From the NCBI GenBank assembly GCA_947650285.1, contig CANTFL010000167.1, positions 178,274 to 242,273 of the forward strand: a stretch of DNA of 64,000 nt, read 5' to 3'. Shown piece by piece: positions 13,200-23,632 of this stretch. The notes beneath the pieces are model-generated. The model was not told where the DNA came from. It saw only the letters and a list, made by a program, of their open reading frames with translations, and did not search any database. Numbering within the stretch: position 1 is the first letter of the stretch; each line of letters opens with the position of its first letter. A program made the position numbers and the translations under genes. This DNA comes from Hyaloperonospora brassicae. Lineage: Eukaryota > Oomycota > Peronosporomycetes > Peronosporales > Peronosporaceae.

Positions 13200-14510
13200 G
13201 CGAAAATATTTGCTGGAGCTCATCAGGCACAGTTGTTCGACCATTTGATGACTTGATGAACTTGTAATTCTTTCAAACTTCGTACACAAATTTGCACCGG
13301 CCTGCGTCATGCACTTGTTTGCAGAACTTGCAACGGCGTCTAAAAACAATGACCGTCGTGGACTGCTGCACCATACGCACGACAGGGATCCCATGTGTTG
13401 CGTTCTATACAGTTTTTTGTCGGTGGCGCTGGTCAACTTGATCACGTTGATCGGATCTTCCACTGTGATCAGCAGGTACGTCCGCCCGGCTCATAGAGTT
13501 GGGAACAGATCGCACTGGCCCACCGCGTACCGTAGGTAACGTCGACCGGCTCACCTCTCTGCCCGCTCCCATGTGATCGGTGTCTGGGATCGATTTGTAG
13601 TCTTTTGAGAAGTCGTAGTTGCTTTCTTTATCTCGCAAATTATATTGGTCGGCGCGTTATCCATGTCATAGATGCTCAACTACAGCCCGTAAATCGTCCG
13701 TAGTCGCCGACGCGAGGGTAATAAGGAGGTTCTTATCGTACTCGTATCGCCCTTCCTTCTAGCCGAGGTTGTCTGACACTTCCTACGAGTCTTCAAGTCT
13801 CTTCCGGATTCTCTAACCAGTAATCGTCACGTCCTTCCCGGTGATTGAATTAGTGATCATCGATCCTGTTGTCACGTCGGCTGTCTGACCGACGAGTACT
13901 GTCATTTCGACTGCATCTGCTTCAAGAAATTTAAAAGTCGTATCGGTGAGGATTGGACAGTCAACTACTGCACATTTGATCCCATTGGTTATGCGCTTTT
14001 TTCCTAGCAGTCGATGAATAATGATCTACATCACTCGATTATATCCTCTAGTCGTTGCGGGTAAAAGAAATTCATCAATTTACCGACTCGACAACTCAGC
14101 TAAAATTGCTCCACATGATATTCCAATTCGGCTCCACCCTTCTCGTATTGAAAATGCACTGCTCGTGCATATCCATTCAGGCGAAGGAGAAATTAGCAAA
14201 CATGTTCGGATTCTTGACTTGTAGCCGAGTAATGTCTGGACCTTGCCGATTTACCGTACAGTGAACCGTAATGCTCCAAAAAGCCTTACTGAACATGTTT
14301 CATGTCCGCTGGTTATCCTTCGACGACTGTCGGTAGCAACGCTTGGCATCCTTTCCCATAATCAACAAGAAAGTATCATACCAGTCATTCTGGTGTTTGC
14401 ACGATACTTTCATCTCGTAAGTGAACGTCTTGATCGATTTGAGAGAGTCGTCGGACCAGTTCCTTCTTCCCTCAAACTTGGCTACCTTTTAAAGCGGGGC
14501 GTGCGTTCTT
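13200..14510 (-). pseudogene. Gag relic of the old Gypsy element
   Basis: Two parts are visible on the minus strand. The capsid-like part is at about 14,060-14,480, with DAKRCYRQSSKDNQRT (compare WYRQL in the younger Gag) at about 14,320-14,361, and FLLRLNGYARAV followed by YEKGGAELEYHVEQF at about 14,100-14,195. The nucleocapsid part is RRCKFCKQVHDAGRC at about 13,294-13,338, a CX2CX3HX4C zinc knuckle, followed by a DELQQIFSLN segment. The frame is broken between and inside the parts. A longer plus-strand frame at 14,243-14,713 is the shadow of this decayed gag. Confidence 0.75.
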
Positions 14511-15719
14511 ATCTCGAGTACTTGTCCTCGTTGACTCACGGATCGATTAAAGATCAAGCTTACATTGCAGCTGTTCGTCGAATTACGTCCGCATTGTTGC
14601 CTCGTCCAATCATTATCATCAATGCCGTCGTCGTAGGGTCCTTGTTCATCTTTTCCTCTCATTGGGTAATGCTTCCTTCTAGTCGAAGGGGATTACGTTG
14701 GCGTCTCAAGTAGACGTCCTCCGCATAGGGAGATCTCTCCAATCGAGAAAAAACACTTTGATTCGTCTCAGCCTGCTAACCTCTGTGAGAATTCGTCCGC
14801 GCTTTAGTCTCTCTACCCCTTTTCTATCGACTCATAACGCGATGGTATCGGTTATTTATCTTTCATTGAAGAGACTACTCCGTACAGCCGTTGCATCGTC
14901 AGTTTAACGCTAGGAATCGCATCGATTCTGAACGCGTCTCTTTTAGTTTGGCTCTAAATTCGTTCAGCCCCTTGTCGACTACTCGTGAGTTAACGATCGC
15001 TTCCGCCAGTTTGAGATCCGTGCGACGACTTACACTTGTATCCCGTCGCGCTCAAGAGGTAGACAGTGTACGCCGAGAGTTCCCTAATGCTCAAAACGGT
15101 ACAGGTCATATCTAGCATGGTGCAGGTCATATCTAGCATGGTGCTGAGGTCCTACCATTTCGCTTTAGTTGACCGTTCTATGTCAAACTGCTTGATCCAC
15201 TCTCTGTTCTTCATTTTTCAGCCATTTAATGAAAGAAACGTTTGCCTAGAGATTAGAGATCCTCTTTGGAGTCCTGAGGACTACCGATTATAGCTTTCCT
15301 ACACCCAACCTCAGTTCGCCGTCGTCGTTTTTTTTCTTGCTCAGCTTGCACATAGTCTCTCACTGCTTGTGTGTGTTTCTCCTTCATCTCCTATATATGC
15401 CCACCCCCCGCGTGTAGCACACACTTTTATACGTCTTCCTCAAGGACTCCTCCACTTTTGTACCTATCTCTTCCGTCTTTTTCCTCGTCCTCATGTGTAT
15501 CACCTTCGAGATAGTCGAATAAAAAATCTATTTTTCTACAGCCTACACATCAATGTCATTCATTATCGCCATATTCGAAAAAGTGCCCGAAGATCTCCTA
15601 GCATTCGCTAAAATCCCACCGCTCACTAGTTAAAAATGGGTGGTTATATTGCTCGTATTTAATTGCTTGGTACCTGCTAAACTATTTTACACCCTAAAAT
15701 TCTAGGTTGCGGATGCAGT
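14511..15719. other. Leader and Gag N-terminal zone of the old element; nothing recognisable
   Basis: This lies between the 5' LTR and the first recognisable Gag motif. Short frames occur on both strands without motifs. A 19-bp direct duplication is visible at 15,105-15,146 (CAGGTCATATCTAGCATGG twice, 21 bp apart). No primer-binding site could be identified with confidence next to 15720. Confidence 0.4.
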
Positions 15720-16710
15720 TGTGGTATATCAGGTAGTCAAATCTGTTCACTCACAGTCTCAACGTACAAACACAACAATCGCCGTGTTAAGTCGGCGACA
15801 CGGGCTGGTACGTTGGGATAAATTCCTATGCGGTTCGCCCCTTCAGGGTTCAGTTGTGGCTTTCGACTAACTGATTACTTACAACCAATACATCCAGAGG
15901 CCTGCCTGAGCTCATCAGGTGTTGGAAGTGCAAGTTTCACTTGGATCGACTCTAGAGATTCAACCTACACTAGGCCATGTATGGAATGTTCTACAGGGTT
16001 CTATGTGTTGTATTAGGCGGCACAAAGATATAGGTTGGGTAGTTCCCACTTGTATTTTGACTAGACACTGACGAGGCCCCTGGTGGTGGGGGGGCGAAAC
16101 GCGTCTGGCGCTCGTTTATATACAGGTCATGTCATTTACTTAATGTTCACTTTCAAACATCAGCCTCTAAACCTCTCTCTTCCCTTACTTCAGACCAACA
16201 AGTGGAAGCCGACGCTTCCGCGTTTTGACAGGTCACTGGGCGCAGTGTAAGCCCGACTGGAAGCGTTTTAGTGTTTTGGGCTGAGGCTTACCGGCTTGGC
16301 TTTCGACCAGATTTTTAGCGGTACCGTCCATTGGGCCACCGGCTCCTTACTTGACAAGCCTAAAAACGTTCCCTTCACAAGGTTTGCCGGCTCGTCGACG
16401 ACGAGACTCCTTCTTTTGCTTGGAGCGAGCGCTGACCAATTCAAGCCTTTCTGAACTCTTGCTTCTACAAGTCGTTACCTCTATAAGCTATTCCTTTCGA
16501 AGATCGACAGCAGGCATAATCTAGCCCACGCAGGGACTTACCTTTAGTGTGCGCGTGTCTTGAACTTAAAATATTTTGCACTGTATTTATTTTCTCTTTT
16601 CCTCTTCCTGACCGCAAATGGACTCTTGAATGGCTCCCCTTCGTCACTCTCATTATCCTATACTAATGCCTAGTGAATTGAATCATTTCTTATCTCATTC
16701 TCCAATCAAA
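15720..16710 (-). repeat. Right (5') LTR of the old element, carrying an insertion
   Basis: This is homologous along its length to 2111-2860, apart from a 240-bp insertion at 15920-16159. It begins TGTGGTATATCAGG. Without the insertion it is about 750 bp, the same as the left copy. The outer end near 16,710 is approximate because the two copies drift apart there. Confidence 0.8.
15920..16159. mobile_element. 240-bp solo-LTR-like insertion inside the old LTR
   Basis: The left LTR copy reads GCTCATCAGCCTC (2299-2311), while here the same sequence is split. The insert begins TGTTGGAAGTG and ends CACTTTCAAACA, which are imperfect inverted ends with TG...CA termini. It is flanked by TCAGG and TCAGC, a 5-bp duplication with one mismatch. 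The size, TG/CA ends and 5-bp duplication suit a solo LTR, possibly Copia-type; a small non-autonomous element is the alternative. No coding sequence is inside. Confidence 0.65.
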
Positions 16711-16712
16711 TT

Positions 16713-16798
16713 GCGTCGAGTCTGCACTTGTCGAGTCTACTTTCGTCGAGCCTTTTATCGTCGGGTCTTCACTCGTTGAGTTCCCCCTCTTCGAGTTA
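16713..16798. repeat. Degenerate 15-bp tandem repeat
   Basis: Five to six imperfect copies of a roughly 15-bp unit of the form CGTCGAGTCTACTTT follow one another just outside the old LTR. Identity falls from left to right. No function is evident. Confidence 0.7.
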
Positions 16799-17539
16799 TT
16801 ATTGGCCAACGTCGACGCGCTTCGGTTTCTCTCGTCGGGTTCACCCCTCCTATAATCAAGGCAAGAGTATAGAATGCCTTATTTGGCAATTCTATGCTCC
16901 ACAAGAACCCCTCAGCTACAAGGCGGTTTTTGAAAAGTCCAGCGCGTGAAACTGGAAACGGCGGTCGTCAAGTACCTACTCGCGCTCGACTACTTTTAGT
17001 TTTGGAAGGTGCTTGTTACGTTGTTTGCTGGAAAAGTGCACGTCAAACAGTTGACGGAATGGAGCAACAGGAAATCAAGACCTTCAAGAAGCGCTGCGTA
17101 AGATGATAGAGTGTGCGAGGGAGACAATGTGTCCAGCCAAAATGAAGCTCTGGTCGGCCGTCACTTTTTTCTCGCATCTCCGTCGCCATAGATTGCAACA
17201 TGCTGTTCAGTTTCTCTCTGGGGAAAAATGCATTAGGTAATCACGAGTATAAAAAATGCCTTTGATAATGGGAAATAATAAGTGATAAACGTCCTAGTAT
17301 ACCTAAGTCAAGTGGCACACATAAAATCTGACGTCCTTAATCATTTTTGTTTTTCCTTTAACGGCCGTGACTAACCCCCGCCCTGTTCGGTAATCCGCGG
17401 AGATGGTTCTGACGCGGACGTGCTGCGCTTGCATCCACCTGTTTCAGGCACAGACGCGAGATACAAGTACGTTAACGCGTCTTTGTATCATCGGTCGCGG
17501 CCGTAAAATTAGTCAGTCCGTGCTAATGGTGTTGATATT
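16799..17539. other. No recognised feature
   Basis: Short frames only (60-75 codons), without motif or supporting context. The sequence lies between the 15-bp repeat and the microsatellite. Confidence 0.4.
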
Positions 17540-17865
17540 AATGTTATTTCTTTCGTCATTGTTGTTTCAGCTGCTATTTTTGATGCTGTTGCTGCTACTG
17601 TTGATGCTACTAGTACTGTTGCTGTTGATACTATTGCTGCTGATGCTGCTGATGTTTTGGTACGTGATGCGGTTGCTGTTGTTGTTTGAGTATCTATTGT
17701 TAAAACTACAGTTGCTGTCGCTGCTACTTTTGTTATTGTAGGTGCTGTGGTTGCTGTTGGTGTTACTCTGTAGATGATGCCACTGCTGTTGCTTCTGATG
17801 TTGCTACTGCTGTTTCTTTTGTAGGTGTTGCGGTTGCTACTGGTGTTGCTCTACTTGTGGGATTG
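17540..17865. repeat. Imperfect GCT/GTT/GAT trinucleotide microsatellite
   Basis: This is a long interrupted run of TTGCTGCT, GTTGAT and GCTACT triplets. In one frame it gives a poly-leucine reading (part of 17,403-17,741), which I take as low-complexity sequence, not a membrane protein. Confidence 0.85.
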
Positions 17866-18096
17866 CATTTCCTTCCTGATTTTCAGTTTGATACTGAAAA
17901 ACATATAAAAATAGGCCCAATAAAACTATTATTTATGTTTAGCTCTTATTGATGACTTCAATGTCTGCAGACTTCATCGTGTGCAGACATATCTCAGGCA
18001 GGGAACGTGAAATGATGCCTTATATGTGTTTTTCAAACTAGGACGTAAGGCATTTTTTTTTCCAATTATCTTGGGTAATTCTATGTTTATCAATTA
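17866..18096. other. AT-rich spacer before the pogo-type transposon
   Basis: No gene is seen. The inferred transposon end follows directly, next to a TA dinucleotide at 18,095-18,096. Confidence 0.4.
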
Positions 18097-19357
18097 CACT
18101 CACCCCTCTCTATAAGAGATTCTTTAAAAAGAGACACTCTCTGTATAAGGGTCACAGTGTCGCCGGACTTAACAAACTATACATGATTTTGTTAACCGTT
18201 TTCTTGATAAGCGAGTAAGACACGAAAAACACTCGCCCATTTGAGGTTAAAACCCTCTCTATATGACTCACATCCCCTACTTCTGATGCTAGAAGAGATA
18301 CGTGGTGTATGATGTGTCAGGTTTTCTAGCCGAAGATTTGCCTTAAACATATTCACAAACGTCATGGAACCACAGGCAGGACCTAGGGAAAGACATAGAG
18401 CATGTCATAATGGTCGAGATTGTGAAGCCCATATTACTGATGATGTCATGACGACAGATACAGAAGACGAAATATAATAACTTCTTAAGGCAATAGATAA
18501 GGAGTAAAAGGACTTTATTTTCCTTAATACTCGACTACGCCACTGATACAACACGTCCACCCAAGAACATCAAGCCCGTTTTACCAATGAGTTCAACAAA
18601 GCGAGTATACCTCTCTCTATAGCAGAAGTACGAGGTCTTTCAACATTGCAAAGAACGCCCAAAAATCCGCTTTTACGAAGTGCAGACTTATGTGAGCATT
18701 CAGTTTCAGCATATCATTAGTAAATAAATGGATCATCGGCTCATGGCCATTAAAGAAATCGACTTGAAGGCTTTAATTCGACTGTAAAAAATGGCTTGAT
18801 AAGAATCCTGAGTTCGAGAAGGAACTGCTTAAATTCGTTGTCGAGCGCGAGTATGTGACGAATTTTCGGAAGATCTGGTCCTGGAGAAAGCAGACCGACT
18901 GTGGGTGAGCCATGATACCTAAAATCACAATCTCAATCTTTCTGAAGGCTGGCTCCAGAGTTTCAAGAAGCGGAACAACATCAAAAGCCGCGCGTTGACA
19001 GGTGAGAGCGAAAGCTTATATATAGAGGATGCGCAAGCAGCAAAGTCTGAGATCCGATCTCTGATTGAACAAAATTCTCCGAGAGATGTGTTTAACTTTG
19101 ATAAGACAGCGTTATTTTACGACCTACATCCGAACAAAACCCTATCCACGGTTCGAAACAACGGAAGAAGAGCGTAAAGTCACGCTTCACAGTTGCTCAG
19201 TGATGCAACGCGAGAGGCACAGTAAATTTGGAGCCCATCTTTATTGAGAAGTTCAAAGCCAAGGTGCTATAAGGCCGTAGAGATAGAGAAGCGGTGAACA
19301 GTAGACGCTGCAAACTCAAAAGCCTGAATAACTATTGTTTTCATTAAAAAGCGGCTG
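18097..19357 (+). mobile_element. Pogo/Tigger-type DNA transposon, left part with broken transposase
   Basis: Near the inferred end (after TA at 18,095) the sequence CACTCACCCCTCTCTATAAG resembles the CTCTCTATAA-rich termini of pogo/Tigger elements. A transposase frame begins about 18,587 (MSSTKRVYLSL, then YEVFQHCKERPKI), which resembles a CENP-B N-terminal helix-turn-helix. GWLQSFKKRNNIKSR (about 18,950-18,990) matches the second DNA-binding helix. DVFNFDKTALFY (about 19,086-19,121) holds the first catalytic aspartate of the DDE domain. The last readable piece is ITIVFIKKRL, ending exactly at 19,357. Stops at several codons make it inactive. The frame resumes at 56,574 after the 37-kb insertion. 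Such transposases cut and paste their element at TA sites. Confidence 0.8.
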
Positions 19358-21161
19358 TGTGGCAAAGTCACTAATCGAATTTTGGGACGTGGATCGGTGA
19401 CTATTCAGTTAAGACGTTACTTAATGACGGAAAATGACCCTTGGTTCCAGCTGTCCAATAGGAGACGAAAGATGACCCCAACGGAAACCAAAGATCCGAT
19501 CCAACTGTCTCCAGAGTCATGGATATGGAACGATTTGGGACGAGGAGCAGAAAGAGAAGATTACAATAGACCAATTTGGGACAAGTCGCAGATGTATATG
19601 ATTTCCAAAGGTACATATGGGACCAGGTGAAGCGTTATAATTTTGTGGTGAAGGTGTAACATCCTACAGATCGGTTACACTCTGTACCGTTCTCACAATG
19701 GGAGTACTGATTCGGGTCAATTATAGGCCGACCTGGAAGTGCGAATATTCATGATAGTCCAGGGAGTAATTCTAAGACATTTGGAGGGTATCGTGGACCA
19801 GATAAACTCCGAAGGGTGGTATTGGAGCACGTCCAATGAACAGAAGAACATCTATTGCTGAATTGTACCGTGTCGATTCTCAACGATCTCGAATTGGGCA
19901 TCAGATCGGTCATGTTCCCTGCTGGTTATGGATATATCGATGATGGAGCTATTGTATGATGATGTACATGCTTGTTGGAGACTCATGAGTGATGTCCCAA
20001 AAGTTCAGACCGAAAGAGCCAGCGGAAGCCGGTCGAAGTGACGTCGCAAAATGGATTTAGACACGTTCCACATCTTGGATACTATTTTGGACCTTTCGGT
20101 ACCAAAATTGGGTATTTGGTACCATATTTGGAATTTAGTCCTTTTTTGGTGTCTAGGTGCGATATCGGGAGTATTGGCGCTATCTTTGGGGTACAGGTCA
20201 CGAAATTTCGACACGTGTTCAAGGGGGCGGTCAAGATTAAAGGTGATATCGGTTTGGAGAGTGACCTACGGTTGGGAATAGGCTTAAAGACAGTTTGGCT
20301 ATTAATTTGGTTGGTTAATAAACAGACTTGAACTCTACTTCTTCTGCTCACGACGCACGTTCTCCTCCCCTCTTCTCCGGGCAAGATTGATTTGGCTTCC
20401 CCGGCGGGTCAAGGCACGCGTGTTACAGGGACACAGAAGACCGATCTTGGATTGTTGGTCAAGATCGAGAAGAGCGATCTCGGGATATCTGGACCGGATC
20501 GATCAAGTACTCACACTCAACTCAACTGCTAGGGTAGCAGCAACACAAGGAAAAGGAAAAGGACATTGGACACAAGACCGCGAGACGGCCTAAGTGGTCA
20601 GAAGATCTGGACAAGGCGTTCAAGGTAAGACCGAGCGAGATCGAAGCGATCTACTGGACATATCGGCGTGATCATTTGGCGAAACCAAGAACCGATCTGT
20701 CCATATTGCGCACTTCCGGCAAGATCGGCCGATCCTGAGACCAGATCGGACCAATCCCAACGCAAGATCGACGCAATACTATTATTTGATGAGTGAAGAT
20801 TTCCGCACAGCGAAGACCCCGATCCCGAAGACGAGTCGAGATCGGTGTGATTCAAGATCGAGATCGCGACCTCTTTACATAGTGATCGTCGCGACTCAAG
20901 GTCAAGATCGCAGAAACCCAGTTCATGGTGTGAAGATTTCCGCACAGATAGCGAAAGCTCAACCCCAAACCCTCAGCGAGATCGACATCTCCCAAGGCCA
21001 TTACGAAGAGCTCAAGCCAGTCCAACCGACGGGTACACAAGGTGAGCACAAGGTTGTACAGCAAGGCACGGATCGGAGTACCCCCTTCGTGATTCGGGAA
21101 GACTGGGCAAGTGGAAGATCGACCCTCACACAAGCAAATTTGTGCGAACGACTTCACCACA
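19358..21161 (+). repeat. LTR A, outer 5' LTR of the array (1804 bp)
   Basis: It starts TGTGGCAAAGTC (two changes from the consensus TGTGGTGAAGTC) and ends GACTTCACCACA. Its first 530 bp and last 300 bp resemble LTR D, but 19,895-20,865 is almost identical to LTR B, so it is a patchwork. AATAAA at 20,317-20,322 is at the same place in all five LTRs and is a candidate polyadenylation signal. The sequence is unusually dense in GATC. Confidence 0.9.
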
Positions 21162-21162
21162 A

Positions 21163-21180
21163 TACTGCGCATGCCAGGAT
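21163..21180 (+). other. Decayed primer-binding site of internal 1
   Basis: One base after LTR A the sequence TACTGCGCATGCCAGGAT corresponds to TGGTGCGCGTGCCCGGAT in units 2 and 3, with four differences. The essential TGG that pairs with the tRNA CCA end is lost. Confidence 0.6.
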
Positions 21181-22512
21181 TATCTGAGGACTTTAATTAT
21201 TACCATGAGTTCACTGAAGAAGATGTCAAGATCAACCAAAATCAATTGGGATTGAAGTGTCAGCGACAGAGGGATCGACGCGGACACGAAGAAGCACAAA
21301 ATCTACAAATCATCAGTGTTTTGAAAGGAGCTCTGATGAAATGAAAATGAAAGAGGAAGATCAAGAGACTGATCTGGAAGGATAAGTTCAAATCCCTCCT
21401 AGGGTTCTTATGGGGACCAATGCAGATCGCTCTGCAAAGAGCGGTTTGCTAGATGAGAATCCAATGGTGAAAACCAAACCGGCGAAAGCCAGACCCTGTT
21501 TCCTCGTCGACAGGTCCCCTGATCTCAAGCCGAGGAAGAAGATTACGATGTATGCTTCACCGGGACAAGCCAAGATGAGAACGCTGAGATTTGAAGACAA
21601 AGATCGCCAGATCGACCAGACCGTGCAATCGAAGATTGGAGTCAGAGAAGAACATGATCAAGGGCTGGACGAGATCGCGATGTCCAAGACTGATTATGAC
21701 CCAGTGAAGATAGTTTTCATGGAGACAGAAACGGCGGACGAGATGTGGGAGCGTGCGAAATGGCAGTGCCATTATAGCCACTTGAAGACACTGCTCAAGA
21801 CAGACCCAGTGTTCAAGATATTACGGCCCAAGTTGATAGGTCCTCTGGATAGGCCGATCTCGATCCCGCTGCCCGTTTGTAGCAAGCTCGGCACGATCAA
21901 TGTGATTTTGCGGATTTTAAAAGACACGTGCTTCTGCCCTAATTCTTTCGAGGTAGATGATCTGATGGGATGCAGCTTAAATATTTGAAAAACGCATTAA
22001 GTGAGTTCGCGGAAGTCAGGAAGCTTCTGGTGGGCAAGACCACAGCTCCTAGAGACGAGATCGCCATACCCTCGGATTCACCTCGGTAGTACCTCTCATA
22101 ATCGCTTCACTATGACTCAGCTGACTCCGATATAGTGTCAGATGGGTCCATGAGCATTCTTCGGGTGTCCCTGGAACCATCGAGAGATCATTTCTAAAGA
22201 CAGGATCGACACCTTTAGAGAACTAGCCAAGGTCGACACACAACCAAGATCGGCCGGTACACTTACTGGACGAAAGAATAAGAAGAGGATGAACTAAGTC
22301 GGTTCTTCAATGCAGCCATGAAGAAATTTGAGTCGAATCAACGAGCAGCTCAACGAATGAACCGACAGCCTATCCGTCATCCAGATCACCGTACGTTTCT
22401 CCAACATTTGCACGAAAGCCATGACATGCCGGATGTGGAGATGGAATCGGTGGAGTCGGACACTTACCAGCAGATCCATTAGAGGGCGGAATACGACCCA
22501 GATGATCTATGG
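21181..22512 (+). pseudogene. Gag N-terminal region of internal 1, broken
   Basis: The longest piece is open from 21,410 to 21,988 (192 codons), with DRSPDLKPRKK, TVQSKIGV and DPVFKILRPKLIGPL shared with the 332-codon frame of internal 3. Elsewhere stops and shifts break it. From about 22,240 the DNA suddenly becomes nearly identical to internal 2, including its TAA and a TAG inside the QQIH(stop)RAEYD stretch (22,480s). The domain is acidic and basic by turns, without a recognised fold; in the element it precedes the capsid-like part. Confidence 0.7.
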
Positions 22513-23460
22513 ATGCCCGAACCACGGCGCCCTCACGTAGCCGCGACCGGTGTGACTACCGGAGGGGGGAGCATCACGCAGAGGATCAGAATCTCAGCGA
22601 TTTCGGAACTGAAAGAATTCTCAGGAAAAGATCGGGAAGAAGATAAAGCACGAACCTGGATCGGCAAAGTGAAGTCAGCGTTCATCCGGGACCAAGCACC
22701 GGACGAAGAGAGATGTCTGGTTTTCGCTGATCTCATGGTGGGCCCCGCCCGTTATTGGTACAGACAGCTGAGTAGATCGACGAGATTCAATTGGAAAGAA
22801 TTGATGGACAGTTTTCTCGTGGAATATGCGGGACACGGGATGTCAGCGAGCCGGCAATGTTACCACGCAAAGAAACGATCGGAGGAAGATCCTTTACAGT
22901 ACCTATACCGGCTCAATCTGATGGTAATGCAGGCGAAGATACCGGTGATGACTGGATTGCCAGCTGCGCGCAAGGAACATGTCAACCATTTCATTGACAC
23001 CTTGGACGACCCTGATCTGTCCAATCAATTGCTACTGCTGAATGTAGCAGACGCAGATGCCATGCAAAAGACACTGCATGGATATCAACAAGGGAGATCA
23101 CGTCAGGGTAAAGTGATGATGGGATCGTCCAAGTTCAGACAGAAGGGAACTCAGGGTTCAGCGCTGTCTAAGCCTGCACGAGCGGTGAGGATGATCCGTA
23201 CTGAGGACGTCAGCAGCGAGTCAGGATCGGACGCCTACGGATCGGATTCGGAAGATCGATTGAGATCGGTCCACGTGGCTGCTACTACGTATCGGCATCC
23301 ATTCCCCAATGACGTTACGGCAAACGCGAAAATCGGTCGACCCGAACGTTCGTCGAGATTACCAAGATCGCAATGTGCCATCGAAGCCGTGTACTCATTT
23401 CGGATCAACCAAGCATGGATATCTAGGTTGCTGGAAGAGGTTCACGTGTCAGAAGTGTAG
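22513..23460 (+). CDS. gag: Gag capsid-like region of internal 1, C-terminus frameshifted
   Basis: This 315-codon frame is typical of the retrotransposon Gag family. ISELKEFSGKDREEDKARTW lies near residues 31-50, then GPARYWYRQL (about 74-83), WKELMDSFLVEYAG (about 92-105) and DPLQYLYRLNLM (about 125-136). Gag assembles the particle in which reverse transcription occurs. The start at 22,513 is only the first Met after a stop; the real Gag began much further upstream. After about residue 255 an indel shifts the frame, so the last 55 residues (YRHPFPNDV onward) are out of frame and the zinc knuckles follow in another frame (23,309-23,632). Internal 3 carries the same shift. Confidence 0.8.
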   Translation: MPEPRRPHVAATGVTTGGGSITQRIRISAISELKEFSGKDREEDKARTWIGKVKSAFIRDQAPDEERCLVFADLMVGPARYWYRQLSRSTRFNWKELMDSFLVEYAGHGMSASRQCYHAKKRSEEDPLQYLYRLNLMVMQAKIPVMTGLPAARKEHVNHFIDTLDDPDLSNQLLLLNVADADAMQKTLHGYQQGRSRQGKVMMGSSKFRQKGTQGSALSKPARAVRMIRTEDVSSESGSDAYGSDSEDRLRSVHVAATTYRHPFPNDVTANAKIGRPERSSRLPRSQCAIEAVYSFRINQAWISRLLEEVHVSEV

Positions 23461-23632
23461 GCGTAAAGGACACCCCTCTGACAATTGTTTTTTTGTGTGT
23501 CGTGCCTACGGTGAGATGCATGACTCGGGGAAGCGTCCCATGGAGGAGTTCTGCAACATGATCCGCCAGTGGTACGTCCCAAACAAGCATGCGGGGATGC
23601 TGCCAGAGACGGCTGCGAAGATGTTAAACTAG
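23309..23632 (+). pseudogene. Gag zinc-knuckle region of internal 1, two of three knuckles lost
   Basis: The frame continues Gag after the shift. Knuckle 1 reads CTHF (second Cys became Phe). Knuckle 2, CQKCRRKGHPSDNC, is an intact CX2CX4HX4C. Knuckle 3 reads CRAYGEMHDSGKR (two Cys lost). Internal 3 has the same losses, while internal 2 keeps all three. These knuckles would bind the element RNA for packaging. It ends at TAG 23,630, just before the pol frame. Confidence 0.75.

Noticed and set aside
14243..14713. 156-codon plus-strand frame
   Set aside because: The opposite strand holds clear Gag motifs (CYRQ, FLLRLN, EYHVEQF), so this frame is the shadow of the decayed gag.
16713..16798. CRISPR-like array
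   Set aside because: The units are contiguous 15-mers with no spacers and decaying identity, in a eukaryotic repeat region.
17403..17741. Leucine-rich 112-codon frame that looks like a membrane protein
   Set aside because: It is a reading of the GCT/GTT triplet repeat and has no initiation context or neighbours that support a gene.
19401..20384. Open frames on both strands in LTR A (97-100 codons at 20,038-20,384)
   Set aside because: LTR sequence; the frames are by-products of repeat identity, without domain or codon signal.
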